Shown piece by piece: positions 49,141 to 59,283 of a stretch of DNA of 64,000 bases. Both the position numbers and the translations under genes were made by a program. The notes beneath the pieces are model-generated. The model made no database searches, was not told the origin of the DNA, and saw only the letters and a program-made list of their open reading frames with translations. The stretch is from Corallium rubrum (taxonomy: Eukaryota; Cnidaria; Anthozoa; Scleralcyonacea; Coralliidae): the NCBI GenBank assembly GCA_964035015.1, contig OZ035997.1:29135567-29199566 (forward strand), given 5' to 3'. How positions within the stretch are numbered: the first letter of the stretch is position 1; every line of letters begins with the position of its first letter.

Positions 49141-50560
49141 TCACTTGAGACATCTGATCGTCTGTTCTTCTCGATAAAATAATGGTCTACATCTTTGTCT
49201 TGCTGGATATCTGCGCTCTTCCCTTTCCTCTGGCTCTTCCCTTTCCATCTCATCTGCGTTTGCATCTTGAATAATTGGCTCGTCAACATCACTAGTAGGT
49301 TCCTCATTGATGTCTGTGCTGGCTGAGCTTAAAATACCAGTAAATAGTTTAAAATGTGAACAGTTTCTTGTGATATGGTGATCTTTTCTGCTGGCAGTAA
49401 TCATAGTTCCTTTTATAGTTGTGATTCGATAAGGTTTTGGATTAAAACGCGATGTTAACTTGTTTACCTTTGGCTGCAGTACCAGAACTTGGTCTCCTAC
49501 TTTGAAAGTGGGTTTCTTAGCACCACGACGATTATCAGCGTAGGCTTTACGTTTTACTTTTGCATCATGGTCTGCTTCGTTAATCTTTATATTGATTTCA
49601 TCCATATTTATTGCTGTAGGTTCCTGCGGCAATTTGGTACGAATATTTCGTCCGAAGAGTGCTGTAGCAGGTGGTACTTTCGTAGTGCAGTGCGGCGTCG
49701 CACGATAATTCAAAAGAAAATTGTGTAATTCTTGTTTCCAATTCTTGTGCTCGATACACGCCGTTTGAAGGCATTTCTTTAGCGGCTTCATAAACGTTTT
49801 GGCCTCGACATTATCTTGGGGCCATAAAGGTGTAATTTTACGGTGTGTTATCTTGTTTGTAAGCATATAACGACGAACTTCTTTGCTCTGAAATGGCGAT
49901 CCGTTATCCGAAACGATTACTCTTGGCAGGCCATGTGTTGCAAAAACACGATCGAAACATTGTATTGTTGACTGAGCATTAGTACTACGAACGACTTCAA
50001 CTTCGGGGAAACGTGTACGGCCATCGATCATCACGAGCAATAGGTCTCCTGTAGGTAATGGTCCTAAGAAATCGACATAAACAGTGTCCCAGGCATGCGT
50101 GGGAATGTGCATGGCTTCCAATGGAGCTGGATTTGTTGGTTGTCCGACTGCCTGGCAAGCGAGGCATTCTTCACGGCTTCTTCAACCAGGGCGTCGATTT
50201 CGGGAAACCACACTTTCTCCCGGAGTAGTTTTTTTGTTTTGACAAGACCTTGGTGGCCTTCATCTTCATGAGCTAAAGTAATGACTTGTTTACGTAGCTG
50301 TTTGGGAATGACAAGTCGATGACCTCTGATAATGAGGTCAGCTTCTGGTGTAAGTGATTAACTCAACTCGAATTTTCTTGAATGTACGCAGTTCAGCAAC
50401 GTTAATGTCAATGTCAAAATCGTCTTTATTTGTAATAGAGTTCCAAGTATTCGTCTGAATGATATCTACTAACTTCTGCATTGTTGGGTCTGTTCGGGTA
50501 GCTGTGCGAATATTTTCAATGTCGATTGCGACTGGGACGGCGTGCTGGGCAACAAAACGA
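49141..50560 (-). pseudogene. Integrase part of the Ty3/gypsy fossil
   Basis: Includes the catalytic-core wording VDFLGPLPTGDLLLVMIDGR, ATHGLPRVIVSDNGSPF and WKQELHNFLLNYRATPH, then a chromo-like or GPY-type C-terminal part (GDQVLVLQPKVNKLTSRFNP) and an acidic tail. It ends 178 bp before the 3' LTR. The N-terminal part lies up to the nested transposon's left end. Confidence 0.85.
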
Positions 50561-50570
50561 ACACTCTTAA

Positions 50571-50880
50571 AACCAGTGTGTAGTTACTACACACCTTTTT
50601 TGTCTCCAAAAGTACACAGTTTAAGGCGTGTAATATTACACACCAAAGGTGTGTTATGCCATGCAAGGTGTGTTGTTAGTACACACAAAATGTGTGTTAC
50701 TACTACACACTAAGGTGTGTAATTGTTGACATATTACACACCTTTTGTTGTGTAATTTGCTTGTCCCCAAAACTACACACTTTAACGTGTGTATTTCTAA
50801 AAGGTGTGTATTTTGACACACAACGTGTGTAGTTACAGCACGCTTTGTTAGGGTGTGTAAAATCACTATTTGTGAGTAAC
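50571..50880. repeat. Left subterminal ACACACC array
   Basis: ACACACCTTT, AAGGTGTGT and variants repeat every 10-30 bp in both orientations. In CACTA elements such arrays bind a transposon-encoded protein; that role here is inferred. Confidence 0.85.
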
Positions 50881-51149
50881 ACACTTTTCTGCAAAAGATA
50901 AAACCAGCAATTCTCTATAGTAAAAATATTTATTCTATTACAAATGAATAAATAGGAGTGTGTATGACTAATTACATTTCCATAAACTATAAGGAGCTTG
51001 CTTTACATAAAATAAATAAATAATAAACCTTTAAAATAAACCTTTAACTATAGAAAAATTAAAATAATAGCTACATTTCAAACTACTGTTTATGGGTAGC
51101 CCAAAAATGTTTCGAATTGAAGCAGAACTAAGAAAATGTTACTTTACAA

Positions 51150-51464
51150 CTAAAAACGATGTTTAGAACTAAAACTTTTAAGCTCAGACAAAAATGCATT
51201 ATTATATTTGCTGCCACGAACATCATCAGTATCAAAACAATGCAAACCGACGTCTTGCAGAAATAATAAAATACCATAAAAGCAATCAGGATATGATACA
51301 TCAAAAACATAATAACATGCAATAACATAAAATAGGGCATCAACTAAACAGTTCGAAGGACACTCAAAGATGGCATCATCTTCTCCACATATAAAAATTT
51401 GCTTGGTGTTCTCTAGAGTTCCTGTGCACACCACGCGAAATTCCACCAACTTTGAAGAGAACAT
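51150..51464 (-). CDS. ORF within the CACTA-like transposon
   Basis: 104 codons, including FICGEDDAIFECPSNCLVDA, YYVFDVSYPDCFYGILLFLQ and VGLHCFDTDDVRG. The pattern (aromatic-rich YYVF, then YP, then a hydrophobic LLFLQ) resembles the end of uncharacterised proteins that travel with transposons in fish and invertebrates; this is a recollection, not a match I can show. It probably is the last exon of a transposon gene reading leftward. The polyadenylation side faces the left array. Confidence 0.4.
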   Translation of the reverse strand: MFSSKLVEFRVVCTGTLENTKQIFICGEDDAIFECPSNCLVDALFYVIACYYVFDVSYPDCFYGILLFLQDVGLHCFDTDDVRGSKYNNAFLSELKSFSSKHRF

Positions 51465-51647
51465 TTTCTCAACAGAAACAGCCGGCTATAAATTACCAAA
51501 AGCAATAAAGGAAATTACAAAAGAGTATTACATACTACTCATTTATACACCCAGACCAAGGAATATTTGGCAAAGTATTACCTCTGAAAGATGATGTAAT
51601 CAGTTATACAGACATTGATATGTATGAATGGCTTTTATGAATGCTTG

Positions 51648-51670
<23 letters not shown>

Positions 51671-51725
<55 letters not shown>
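51671..51725. repeat. (CA)n microsatellite after (TA)n
   Basis: A (TA)n run of about 22 bp passes into a CA run of about 55 bp. Confidence 0.95.
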
Positions 51726-51727
<2 letters not shown>

Positions 51728-51733
51728 CTACTC

Positions 51734-51989
51734 AAATCAGTAGAGCGAGACATAGACGATGTTTTCATCGCTTCCAAAGCGACAGTTTCATTAACCACAG
51801 ATCAATTTCAAAGCAATCACGAGGTGTATTCTTATGTACCATGTGATAAGTTACGAGTTAACGATTGGATGTTTATCACGTGGTACATGAGAATACACCT
51901 CGTGATTGCTTTGAAATATGATCTGCAGTTAATAAAACTGACACTTCGGAAGCGATAAAAAAATCATCCATGTCTCGCTCTACTGATTT
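51734..51989. mobile_element. 256-bp foldback nested in the CACTA-like transposon
   Basis: Arms of about 115 bp: AAATCAGTAGAGCGAGACAT at the left and its exact complement at the right end, continuing through TCGCTTCC, AGCAATCACGAGGTGTATTC and ATCACGTGGTACAT with few mismatches. The central loop is about 20 bp. Third level of nesting: foldback in transposon in retroelement. Confidence 0.85.
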
Positions 51990-52159
51990 TCCAAAAAATT
52001 GCAATTGGTCACAATACAATGCAGTCATGAAATCATATTTCTGAACTTACATCACAATATGTAATCAGTTTTCCTGACATCTTTTTCTTTTTTAATCTTC
52101 TTTCAATTTCTGCGACCGCTGCAACCACTTCAGTGTTATTAATGTCCAGTTAATATATC

Positions 52160-52165
52160 TTTTTT

Positions 52166-52204
<39 letters not shown>
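52160..52204. repeat. (TA)n microsatellite
   Basis: About 40 bp of TA dinucleotides directly before the hairpin at 52201. Confidence 0.9.
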
Positions 52205-52206
<2 letters not shown>

Positions 52207-52349
52207 CATGAAGTATAGTGTTACCTTAAAGTCTTCGCTACCAGAGGTTTCACCCTTTTCACCCCGGGACCATCAGTTGCCTGATTATCCCGTTTAGGGT
52301 GAAACCTCTGGTAGCGAAGACTTTAAGGTAACTATACTTCATGCTTTAT
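52201..52349. repeat. Long hairpin carrying the dispersed 39-bp motif
   Basis: Arms of about 55 bp (ATAAAGCATGAAGTATAGTG, TTACCTTAAAGTCTTCGCTA, CCAGAGGTTTCACCC and their complements) enclose a short GC-rich loop with CACCCCGGGACC. The right arm is the same motif that ends at 1764, also next to (TA)n. Confidence 0.85.
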
Positions 52350-52674
52350 ATTTCCAAATATGCTATTTATATTTCCAAATACATGCTCCAAGGGTCACAT
52401 GCTCATACATTCCTCCTAACTACAAGATTGCAGTTACCGAACAAACAATTTGGACAGAAAATTCTACTTTCCTAGCAGAATTCTTGTATTTTTGAACACA
52501 ATTAGAATATAGGGATGTTCAGTAATGTAAAAGGAATATACAGTATCTGTATAATAAAAATTATACCAATATTATTAGTATGACATTATACCAGTTTGAG
52601 TCTTATATTTTATCAAACCGATCAACTTTCTAAAATATCCAGATGTGTGATATGTGTTCTTAGCATAAATAAAT

Positions 52675-52806
52675 AAATATAAATATATATATATATATAT
52701 AAATACAATATATAAATACAATATATAAATAAATATATATATATATATATATAAATACATATATAAATATATACATATATAAATATATACATATATAAAT
52801 ATATAC

Positions 52807-52859
<53 letters not shown>

Positions 52860-52940
52860 GGTATAGTAGGTTAATACTGCCGAAACAGAACGTTTCGATT
52901 GTTGTTTCAACACTGCCTACGCAGCACACTACTTTTATTA

Positions 52941-52990
<50 letters not shown>
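52675..52990. repeat. Compound TA-rich microsatellites
   Basis: 52675-52850 has (TA)n mixed with AATATA and CATATATAAATATA units repeated about three times. 52943-53008 is (TA)n passing into (TG)n. Tyr/Ile frames over it are artefacts. Confidence 0.9.
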
Positions 52991-53008
<18 letters not shown>

Positions 53009-53712
53009 ATTAAAAATCTCAGTATACAGCATCAGTGTCACTTTAAAAAAGACATACAGTTAGACCAATATATAACCTGCTAATAGTATTTTGAGATGTA
53101 AACATGCCTATTGGAATAGATCATTATGTCATTGATCAATAAATAAACTACCAATATTATTTAAGGATTTTACTTACCAATATAGACAGCAAGTTGAATG
53201 GTTGAACACAACTGAACATGGTAACTCTACCCTATGGACTAGAAAACAAGAGAAAATAATATATGAATGAATAAGCAGACAAACAAACGCACACAAAACA
53301 TACTTTACTGTTAGTCTGTTTAATACCAGCAATTTAATATTTCATATAATCACAAATAACTTTTACCTCAAAATCTGAATGCTTTAGTTTTACATAAGAT
53401 AATCCTTATCATGAATGAAACGGTGGCTAAAGAAAGGTAAAAAAAAAGAAAGAATGATTTGAGAGTTTGTTAGGAACCACAATGGACTATTACTGTAAAA
53501 TTGTGAAGACAAGAAGAGATTAAGCCAACATTGTTGACGACAAAAGATGATGACTTTAATAATAAACATTGACTTCAACTACACTAACTTCGATCAGTAT
53601 AAAATGGTTTGTAATGGACAATCAAACAGGAAATTGACAACGAGAGCCAGAAAAAATTTCACATTACAATAAGTAGGACAATATAAAACAAACGATTACT
53701 GAATCTCTTTAC

Positions 53713-53774
53713 CTTGCTGGTAGCCTCGTGCGAGCGAAGCTTCTAGGACTTTGTTGGTTCAACTCGATTTCCAT
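53713..53774 (-). CDS. Possible first exon of the CACTA-like transposon gene
   Basis: ATG at 53774 starts MEIELNQQSPRSFARTRLPA and ends in AAG before GTAAAG, a fair donor. A second candidate exon lies at 53179-53237 (acceptor TTTTCTCTTGTTTTCTAG, donor GTAAGT), but it does not continue the frame directly, so the gene structure is unresolved. A CpG-rich patch lies upstream at 53925-54075. Confidence 0.25.
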
Positions 53775-53924
53775 GGCTTTTAGTTAAATATTTCCGTAGA
53801 AGAACATGTTATTTCGGTGAAGACTGTCTTCCTGATCTCTTCGCAAACAAAAAGTCTTATTTCCAAGGGTTTATGTAGCTTGAATCTCAAAACACCATCA
53901 GTCCATCACAAGTGAATTTCAAAC

Positions 53925-54075
53925 GTGGGCCGCGTGGCGGTGGCGCACATGACGCTATCCCAAGTATCAATGCGCGCTCGCTGCGTGGAGCATGCGCGGT
54001 ATCGTGGCTACATGCGCCTGGGGGCTGGGTACGACACTGGCCAGAGGGGGCCTCTGCACTGGTGACGGCGCTATT
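53925..54075. promoter_or_regulatory. CpG-rich patch inside the CACTA-like transposon
   Basis: About 150 bp, clearly richer in G+C and CpG than its surroundings (GGGCCGCGTGGCGGTGGCGC, GCGCGCTCGCTGCGTGGAGC). It sits 150 bp upstream of the putative first exon on -, the place of a promoter. A role is inferred from composition and position only. Confidence 0.35.
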
Positions 54076-54107
54076 TAGCCAAAATTTTTATTTTTAGTTT
54101 AATTTCC

Positions 54108-54222
54108 AGAACTATAGTTTGAACGAAAACTATAGTATTTTGCTGAAAGACTTTAGTTTTTTATTGAAAACTATAGTTTTGGATGGAAAACTATAGTTTC
54201 TGGCATGAAAAGTATGGTTTAT
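54108..54222. repeat. ACTATAGTTT tandem-like repeats
   Basis: GAAAACTATAGTTT and variants occur five or six times at 20-27 bp spacing. Each core (AACTATAGTT) is palindromic. Lies within the CACTA-like transposon. Confidence 0.75.
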
Positions 54223-54544
54223 TTTTGTAAGGGGTGGGCTTCACCGAACACCTAATGGCTTATGAGATTAGAAGAATAGAGAAGAAAGAAATTTGGACAT
54301 ATTCAGATTTACCTTCCCATGGAGTTTTAAATATTGTGGTGAAGTTATCAAAATATTATATTGTAGAGAAAGACACTGCCAGTGTTGAACTTGTTTAAAT
54401 ATGTGAGATTGATGTAAATATTTATGTAAATGCCCTATCGAAAATAAATTAGAATACATGCTATTTTTAATTATAATCATTATTATTGTTATTATTATAC
54501 ATTCATGAAAATGCTCAAACAAAGATACAAGTGAACTTTTATAT

Positions 54545-55080
54545 AATTACATACCTTTTCAAAAAAGGTGTGTTCTGTCAACACGCCTTCGGATGCGTGA
54601 TATTTTACACACCTTTTCAAATGAATATTAATTGTTATGTAATGACATATTGTTAAAAACTGTTTGCAAAATTCCATATTTTTATATAATAAACTTCAAA
54701 AGGAAAATATGAAAAGGTGTGTAAAATCATAAACATGTGTAATATGAAGGTGTGTAAAATTGCCAAGGTGTGTTAAACTAAAAAGGTGTGTTTTGGCTAA
54801 GGTGTGTTTTCACATTAAATTACACGCCTTTTCAAAGAAGGTGTGTTGTGACAACACGCCACCTGATGCGTGTTATTTTACACATCTTTTCAAATTACAC
54901 GATGTGTAATTTAACACATCTAGGTGTGTAAAATTACACACCATTAACACAAAGGTGTGTTACTTAACACACAAAGGTGTGTTATTTAACACACCAGGTG
55001 TGTTCTTGGAAAAAGGGTGTGTAGTTGTGAGTCGAAGGTGTGTTGCTACTACACGCCTATGCGTGTAATTTAACACACCA
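54545..55080. repeat. Right subterminal ACACACC array
   Basis: Denser and longer than the left array; includes an inverted TTTTCAAA(G/A)AAGGTGTGTT block that occurs twice (54556 and 54829) with a following ACACGCC(T/A). It ends in the terminal inverted repeat at 55092. Confidence 0.85.
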
Positions 55081-55120
55081 GTTTTAAGAGTGAATGTGTT
55101 CATCCGACAAATTTGGATGA

Positions 55121-55560
55121 TCAGTTGTTGTCGACTAATGGATGTCTAGATAAATAATCGGATGGGTTTGTTGGTCCTGGACGATATTTAACTTGAAAGG
55201 TATAGTCTTGTAGCCGTAAACACCATCTTTCAATTCTTGCAGATGGGCGCGATTTCGGATTTTGATAAATCAGTTCCAGTGGTTTATGATCTGTGATTAA
55301 CGTACATTCATGTCCATATAAATAGAGGTGGAAATGTTCAATCCCATACACAATAGCAAGAGCTTCTCGTTCAATTTGAGAATACCGACTTTCAGTGTCT
55401 GTTAATGAACGACTCGCATATGCAATGACCTTTGTGTCGTCTTTGCCTTGTGTCGTTTGTGATAAAATAGGACCGAGACCAAACGGGGAAGCATCAACAT
55501 GTAACTCTGTATATTTCGATTGATCAAAATATCCCATGACGGTATTCGTAGTAGCAAAGC
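55121..55560 (-). pseudogene. RNase H part of the Ty3/gypsy fossil
   Basis: Contains ELHVDASPFGLGPILSQ, AYASRSLTDTESRYSQIERE and LITDHKPLELIY, followed by YRPGPTNPSDYLSRHPL, the conserved end of the RNase H/tether region in Ty3/gypsy elements. The nested DNA transposon begins just downstream at 55092. Confidence 0.85.
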
Positions 55561-55609
55561 TTTCAGGTTCTCGAACGCTTGTTGTTGTCGTGAAGTCCAC
55601 TCCCATTTA

Positions 55610-56560
55610 ACGTCTTCATGTGTGAGTAAGCGAAATGGAGCAGAGATTGTTGCTAAATTAGGGATAAAACGACCACAATAGCGAATCATCTCCAAAAAGG
55701 AACGTACTTCGGATGCATTTTGGGGTACTGGGGAATCCTTCACGGCTTGTAGCTTGCTTGAACTAGGTGAAATTCCTCGAGCTGAAAAGATGTAACCAAA
55801 AAATTCAAGTTGTTTCTGATCAAATTCACACTTGTCAAACCCGAACCTCAGGTTACGCTCTTTAGCAACGTGCAAAATGCGTTTAAGGCTTGATCATGTT
55901 CGTCCTGAGTTGTCCCAAAAACGATGATATCGTCACTGATATTTCGACAGCCATGAATCCCATTGAAGACGTTCTGAATCGTGTTTTGAAAAATTTCGCT
56001 CGCGCCGTTAGTTCCAAAATTTAAACGTTTGTATTGAAAGAGTCCCTTGTGTGTAGTGAACGTTGTAATGTACGTGGATTCTTTGTCAAGCTCTAACTGA
56101 TGATATGCGGACGATAAGTCTAATTTGCTAAAGTGTCGAGCTCCATTTAAATCATGATTAAGTCGTCAATCGTGGGCTGAGGGTGGCGTTCTCTTGGAAC
56201 TGCATTATTTGGCTGTCGCACGTCGACACACAATCGGATCTTTTCCGGGTTATTTGAAGGTCCTTGTGCAGGTTCTATTATGTCTCGCTTTTGGAGTCGA
56301 TCCAATTCACTTTCAAGCTTATCTCGAATAGTAAATGGAATTCTTCTGGTGGGTTGCACGACTGGTTTCACATTTTCATTGATGTGTAGATGAACTTGAA
56401 CATCAGTTAGTTTTCCTACGCCATGAAACACTTCATCATATTCGGAGATTACAGTTTTTAAACGTGGTGGTATCTTGTTGTGACTGGCCAGCTTACTGAA
56501 AGTAGTCGGTTTCTCTGCAGACTCTGTCTCTGGTTTCTGGACATGTTTGGCCTGAATCTT
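55610..56560 (-). pseudogene. Reverse transcriptase part of the Ty3/gypsy fossil
   Basis: Recognisable blocks include RRIPFTIRDKLESELDRLQK, RLCVDVRQPN, and the thumb/connection part FGFDKCEFDQKQLEFFGYIF followed by VRSFLEMIRYCGRFIPNLA. These match Ty3/gypsy reverse transcriptases in order. Confidence 0.85.
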
Positions 56561-56689
56561 GTTAACATTCACTTCGATAAAGTTTAAGTCAATAGATGTT
56601 TGTCCACTAAGGAGGCATCCAGTTGCGTTTCGGACAACTACGATCTTGGCACTTGTAAACCTTTTCTTTGCCTCCAATACACATTGGCA

Positions 56690-56830
56690 CTGTCCCAACA
56701 CCTTTCTTTGACTTCAGTAAACGTATGTTTGGATTGTGCTTTTTAATTGTGATGAAGGTGTTTTCATCAATAATGTTAGCAGACGATCCACTGTCTATTT
56801 GGAAATGGACGTGAGAGTTTCCTAATTTGG
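56690..56830 (-). pseudogene. Aspartic protease part of the Ty3/gypsy fossil
   Basis: A retroviral-type D-S-G active-site motif within FQIDSGSSANIID lies near 56765-56805, between the zinc knuckle and reverse transcriptase, the usual order. Confidence 0.65.
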
Positions 56831-56979
56831 GCTTGGTTGCTTCTTAGCGGTCTGTTTGTACAACGTAAACGCATAGTCAATGTCATCGTCACTTTCTGTA
56901 GTTTCCTCACTACTGCTGTTCTCGGGTGAAACTCTTGCATCTTTTTGTACAGCATTGGCGGAGCCTGTGTTATTTCTCT

Positions 56980-57769
56980 TTCCTGTAGACTTGCAGACAC
57001 TGGCAAAATGGTTGTATTTGGAGCAGTTGTTACATTGTTGTCCTTCGGCGGGACACTTGGTTCTGTTATGGGGCCATGAATATCCCGCAGCGAAAACAAC
57101 GTTTTCGAGCTGAAGGTTTTGGCGCCAATGGCGGGTCTGTGGGAATGTCAGGTTGCGTGTACTGTGTTCTGCCAGTGCCAGATGAATAAGAATTCGGATA
57201 TTTCTGTTTGTTGAATTGGACTTTGTGGACAGCTTCATCGCAAGGTAGAATTGGTGAGTTTTGAGACTTCTCTTCGATGCCTTTGGCTTGTTTTTCCGTT
57301 TCGTGAAGTGTTCTCGCGTAGTCTATAACAGGCGTAATTTCTTATTTGTGGTTCCTAATTCTATCTGAGCTTTGATTTCTCTTTCTTTGTTGTCTCCAAA
57401 CTCGCAATATTTTGAAGTGATCTGTAGTCGTGTATGGAATTCGTCGACTGTCTCGTGTGGTTCTTGCTTCAGATTTCGAAATTTGAATATTTCAAAGGAG
57501 ACATTATTTTTCGGTGTGAAATATTGTGTAAGAGCGTCGCAGGCTTTGTTGAAATCATTATCTTCTCCTTTGCCCGGTAGAGTGTCGAATAAATCGTTGA
57601 CCTCCTCTCCAATGTAATGTAGGAGGAGTGCTCGTTTGCGACCTTCGTCTGTCATCTTCATGGCGGTCATCAGGTTTTTGAACCTTTTCAAATATTTCTC
57701 CCAGCGTGTAGCTAAGTTCGTCTGATCTCGTAAGTTAAACTTGGGAAATGCTGGAAGTCCAGTAGCCAT
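56980..57769 (-). pseudogene. gag region of the Ty3/gypsy fossil
   Basis: Begins at 57769 with MATGLPAFPKFNLRDQTNLA. It contains the retrotransposon capsid-like helical region (about 57330-57769) and a CCHC zinc knuckle (CNNCSKYNHFASVC, about 56993-57035). The fragment is degenerate. Confidence 0.8.
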
Positions 57770-57826
57770 TGTTCAAACAATAACAGTTCAAAATATGTTA
57801 AATTATTTCACCATTCTCGTCGCCAT

Positions 57827-57930
57827 TATAATACCTCGTGTTTATTCAGCCATCTTCATAAAACTACTACTGTACAGATCCTGTCACGTGACACATGCAT
57901 ACCTCAATGTCAATGTATATAAACATTATA
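57827..57930 (-). repeat. 5' LTR of the Ty3/gypsy element
   Basis: 104 bp, identical to the copy at 48860-48963. Ends are TATAAT...ATTATA. Directly downstream on - lies TGGCGACGAGAATGG, the place and look of a tRNA primer-binding site. Confidence 0.9.
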
Positions 57931-57931
57931 T

Positions 57932-59283
57932 CAACCTCGACCGTTAACACGACAAATTAGTGACGCGGCTACAAACTTTGCTACAAAACTGTGGCCTTAA
58001 TACTTGCTAACACTCGGGGTGAGGGCAATCAGTTGTTCCAAAGACTCTTTTCAGTGTTTGTATCTTATTGACAAAACATAAATTATAAGCCATGTATACT
58101 CAAGCACAAACCCAAGGAGATCGTACTTCGAAGCTTATAAGGAAACAACTATAATTTATAAACATAAAATAACAATCAAAAGCAATTGTTTCACTCTACA
58201 TTGCATGTGTTTGGATAATTATGAGGCGTTTGTTGTCGTTTAATTCTATTTTTTAGAACTATTTATGCCGTACCTTGTTTTGTCAATCAGCATACACTTC
58301 GAGATCCCCAACATATATACACGTCGGTTCGTCGACATGCGACAACATGCCGTTTTCATATAGCATCGTAAATGAAACATGAACAAACAAAATAAAATCT
58401 CGTGCATGGCAAGCACGCATGTTCCGTTTCATCGTGTCATCTAAATGGATCAACATAATAAAGGCTAAAAGAACAGCATGACACAAAGTCATCAACAACA
58501 TCCACGAACTTCCTCTCGGCGGCGAGCCATGCAACTTCTTATATACTTCTAGTATATCTATTATTCTGGTAAACATAAAATAATTTTATACTTATTATGG
58601 GGAGTACTAACCGCTGGTTGAGAATAACTTAATTCCTGTCTGAGCGCATTCCCAGAGGTAAATCAAATCGTCTGGCGTTTGCCAAATAAAATATGTAGCC
58701 CAATTTTAGATAGGAAAGAGTTAAATAAAAAATACAATACGTCAGTCGTCAGACATATGCCAGGAAAAACAGGAAAGCACAAGCAAAGTGCTGAAAGTAT
58801 TATTTGTTTATGTCAGCAGAAATAATTTCAGAAGGGAATCAACTCTAAAGACACAGACAAAAGACAGTTTACCAAGAAAAGACGTTACAAAACCGTAGGA
58901 GAAAACAACAAAAAATTACTTCCATACTGAACTACAAGGGACAGTTTAGTTGGCTAAACCACGAGTTTAAATCGGAAATCAAACAAACCCTCCATCTTAT
59001 AATATAATCATTATAAAAATATAATCTACGTAATAATTTGGTCGTAGCGTATTATCATACCAAGCTCTCAAACGTGCCACATGTACTACATGTATACGTG
59101 TATGTAACTTGCAATCAGGCCAATTGTAAACTATGGCCTAATACAAATGTCGTTAAAAGTTCGTGCAGTACTTCCAGATTTTGGAAGTCGTCCTGATTGG
59201 CTATAGCCCGAAAAGCTCTATTCTGGTTGATTGATTGGTTTGTGTATGATTTGATTTGATTGTGATTGATTTGTTTATGAATT
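57932..59283. other. Mostly non-genic stretch
   Basis: Holds the - strand ORF at 58283-58576 and a third copy of the TAACGCCAGACGATTTTA-type core on - at 58651-58685. Nothing else assignable. Confidence 0.45.
58283..58576 (-). CDS. Unrecognised ORF with a hydrophobic segment
   Basis: 97 codons. After a basic start it has a hydrophobic stretch (WMLLMTLCHAVLLAFIMLIH, residues about 25-44) that could span a membrane, then a Cys/His-containing part and an acidic end. No family recognised, no splice evidence, no upstream promoter signal. It may be a chance ORF or part of a dispersed repeat. Confidence 0.25.
   Translation of the reverse strand: MFTRIIDILEVYKKLHGSPPRGSSWMLLMTLCHAVLLAFIMLIHLDDTMKRNMRACHARDFILFVHVSFTMLYENGMLSHVDEPTCIYVGDLEVYAD

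Larger units (their letters stand above)
50562..55092 (-). mobile_element. CACTA-like DNA transposon nested in the Ty3/gypsy element
   Basis: Tips CACTCTTAAAACCAGTGTGT (left) and CACTCTTAAAACTGGTGTGT (right, - strand) are inverted repeats, with AA on both outer sides as a 2-bp target duplication. Tips starting CACT, a 2-3 bp duplication and long subterminal arrays fit EnSpm/CACTA. The arrays (50571-50880 and 54545-55080) hold dozens of ACACACC words in both orientations. The interior has few coding traces: a 104-codon ORF at 51150-51464 on - and a possible first exon at 53713-53774 on -. No DDE transposase core was recognised, so it is probably non-autonomous or decayed. Confidence 0.7.
48860..57930 (-). 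mobile_element. Ty3/gypsy LTR retrotransposon, broken, with a nested insertion
   Basis: Fossil element on the - strand, about 9.07 kb in total and about 4.5 kb without the nested transposon. Parts in order: 5' LTR, gag with zinc knuckle, aspartic protease, reverse transcriptase, RNase H, integrase, 3' LTR. Integrase after RNase H places it in Ty3/gypsy. The very short LTRs and the integrase wording fit the Mag-like branch, by memory. Flanking 5-bp sequences TCAGC (48855) and TCAAC (57931) differ at one base and look like a target duplication. LTRs are identical, so insertion was recent, yet the reading frame is broken roughly half a dozen times besides the insertion. No envelope gene seen. 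Confidence 0.9.

Noticed and set aside
50571-50880. Telomere-like repeats
   Set aside because: The GGTGTGT words lack a constant unit or orientation and end at transposon tips, so they are subterminal transposon repeats.
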